Shown here piece after piece: positions 4,348 to 5,114 of a stretch of 5,114 bases of DNA. Positions within the stretch are counted from its first letter, which is position 1, and each line of letters begins with the position of its first letter. The stretch covers positions 2,534,350 to 2,539,463 of the forward strand of contig LATQ01000001.1 of assembly GCA_001017865.1 (NCBI GenBank), in the 5' to 3' direction. Origin of the DNA: Rhodococcus sp. IITR03. GTDB taxonomy: Bacteria > Actinomycetota > Actinomycetes > Mycobacteriales > Mycobacteriaceae. The position numbers were made by a program, and so were the translations under genes. Below the pieces are notes generated by a model. It was not told where the DNA came from and did not search any database. It saw only the letters and a list, made by a program, of their open reading frames with translations.

Positions 4348-5114
4348 GTGACGGCACCCTCACCGCTGTTCGACTTCGACGATGCGGGCGGTGTTCTCGC
4401 CGCCGATGTCGACGGCATCCTCAGGAGCGCGGCCCTCGGCGGCGCCCAGATCCGCGCGTCGCCGCGGCGGTCGACGAAGGTCTGCTCGGCCGGCTCACCG
4501 ACATGCACCCCCGCAGTGTGGTCTTCGTCGGCACCGACGCCCGCGCCCGCTCGGCCGCCGAATTGGTCGTCGCGATGTTCGGTGGGCAGGCCGGTGTGCC
4601 CTTGGTTTCCGCGTCGTCCACCCCGCCGTGGGTCGTGCTCTCGACGTCGTGGTGGTCTTCGGGGAACGGACGCCGGCGATCCCGAGCTGGCGCGCAGCAT
4701 CGACGCCGGACTGCGTCGCAGCGCGGAGGTCGTCGTCGACGCCCCCGACGAAGGTCCGGTGCGGGCGGTCTCGGCCGGTCGCGCGATGTCGTTGCCGCCG
4801 CGCGTCCGGGTCCAGACCCGGTACGTACTCGCCCGGCACGTCGCGGTGTTCTGCGCGGTGCTCGGTGTGCTGCAGCGCGCCGTCCGGATCACCGGTGTCC
4901 CGCCGCTCGCCCAGGTCGCCGACACGGCCGACGAGGAAGCGGCGCGCAATCACCCGGCGAACGAGGTCTTCCACAATCCCGCCAAGTCGCTCGCGGTGCG
5001 CATGCAGTCGCGCCGCGTGGTGTTCGCGGGCGATTCCGCCGCGACGGCGGTGCTCCGCCCGGCACGCGTCGAGTCCCTGCTCCAGGAGGCGGGTGTGGTT
5101 GCCGGCGCGGCGGC
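4348..5114 (+). CDS. tobH: TobH, SIS / phosphosugar-isomerase-like protein (Rv3256c-like), 3' partial, three frame breaks
   Basis: The gene starts at GTG 4348 (MTAPSPLFDFDDAGGVLAAD), with AGGAAGG at 4331-4337 as ribosome-binding site. Recognisable segments in order are DGILRSAALGGAQIRAS, LLGRLTDMHPRSVVFVGTDA, FGGQAGVPLVSASSTPPWV, ALDVVVVFG, DAGDPELARSIDAGLRRSAE, VVVDAPDEGP, RVRVQTRYVLARHVAVFCAV and HNPAKSLAVRMQSRRVVFAG (His at about residue 210). This matches the TobH family, related to bifunctional phosphoglucose/phosphomannose isomerases. Three one-base losses must be restored: near 4461 (TCGCC for TCGGCC), near 4635 (GTCGTG for GTCGGTG) and in the G-run at 4661-4664. The three together return to the starting frame, which stays open to the window end. 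About 256 residues are present and the C-terminus is missing. Enzyme activity is not proven; its place between manB and, in relatives, manA suggests a role in mannose-phosphate metabolism. Confidence 0.87.
   Translation, partial: MTAPSPLFDFDDAGGVLAADVDGILRSAALGGAQIRASPRRSTKVCSAGSPTCTPAVWSSSAPTPAPARPPNWSSRCSVGRPVCPWFPRRPPRRGSCSRRRGGLRGTDAGDPELARSIDAGLRRSAEVVVDAPDEGPVRAVSAGRAMSLPPRVRVQTRYVLARHVAVFCAVLGVLQRAVRITGVPPLAQVADTADEEAARNHPANEVFHNPAKSLAVRMQSRRVVFAGDSAATAVLRPARVESLLQEAGVVAGAA

Noticed and set aside
3936..4949. A 337-codon minus-strand ORF opposite the end of manB and tobH
   Set aside because: It is Arg/Ser/Thr/Pro-rich and crosses two genes recognised on the other strand. It stays open only because of GC-rich codon structure.

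Overview
The window is GC-rich, actinobacterial chromosomal DNA. The gene content and order point to the mycolic-acid-containing Mycobacteriales, and the protein flavour is most like Rhodococcus or a close relative; this is a judgement from remembered family sequences, not a search. The order is fbiB(-) / fbiA(-) // whiB2(+) / zincin-like metallopeptidase(-) // DUF3499(+) / manB(+) / tobH(+). It matches the M. tuberculosis Rv3262-Rv3256c block gene for gene, read in the opposite orientation. It is therefore a conserved housekeeping locus. I see no mobile element, CRISPR array, rRNA, tRNA or phage gene.

Layout. 1-1055 (minus): the first codons of a probable fbiB, then fbiA, both for coenzyme F420 biosynthesis. 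1056-1308: a regulatory region between divergent genes, holding a 16-bp perfect palindrome, a strong sigma-70-type promoter for whiB2 with a GACAC-N7-GTGTC inverted repeat in its spacer, and a long whiB2 leader with a 12-codon upstream ORF and repeated ATTCGA motifs. 1309-1656 (plus): whiB2, a 4Fe-4S developmental/division regulator. 1713-1761: a long hairpin, probably a shared terminator for convergent genes. 1780-2273 (minus): a zincin-like metallopeptidase-family protein whose zinc motif looks degenerate. 2274-2360: a compact divergent promoter region. 2361-2754 (plus): a DUF3499 Cys-rich protein. 2831-4200 (plus): phosphomannomutase ManB, which supplies mannose-1-phosphate for GDP-mannose and so for PIMs, lipomannan and lipoarabinomannan. 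4348-5114 (plus, cut by the window end): TobH, a SIS/sugar-isomerase-like protein usually followed by manA.

The most important caveat is quality. Five of the six substantially covered genes cannot be read in one frame. I place nine frame breaks, all of them net losses of one base relative to the reading frame, and all explained by one missing G or C next to an identical base. Genes on both strands are affected, and the protein on either side of each break is well conserved. This looks like a consensus with homopolymer under-calls rather than a decayed locus, so the genes are annotated as whole CDSs spanning the breaks. whiB2 is the only complete gene without a break.

A second theme is translation initiation. 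fbiA, the metallopeptidase gene and the DUF3499 gene lack a convincing Shine-Dalgarno sequence and instead carry a TAnnnT -10-like hexamer 6 or 7 nt before the start codon, as expected for leaderless actinobacterial mRNAs. whiB2, manB and tobH have Shine-Dalgarno sequences.
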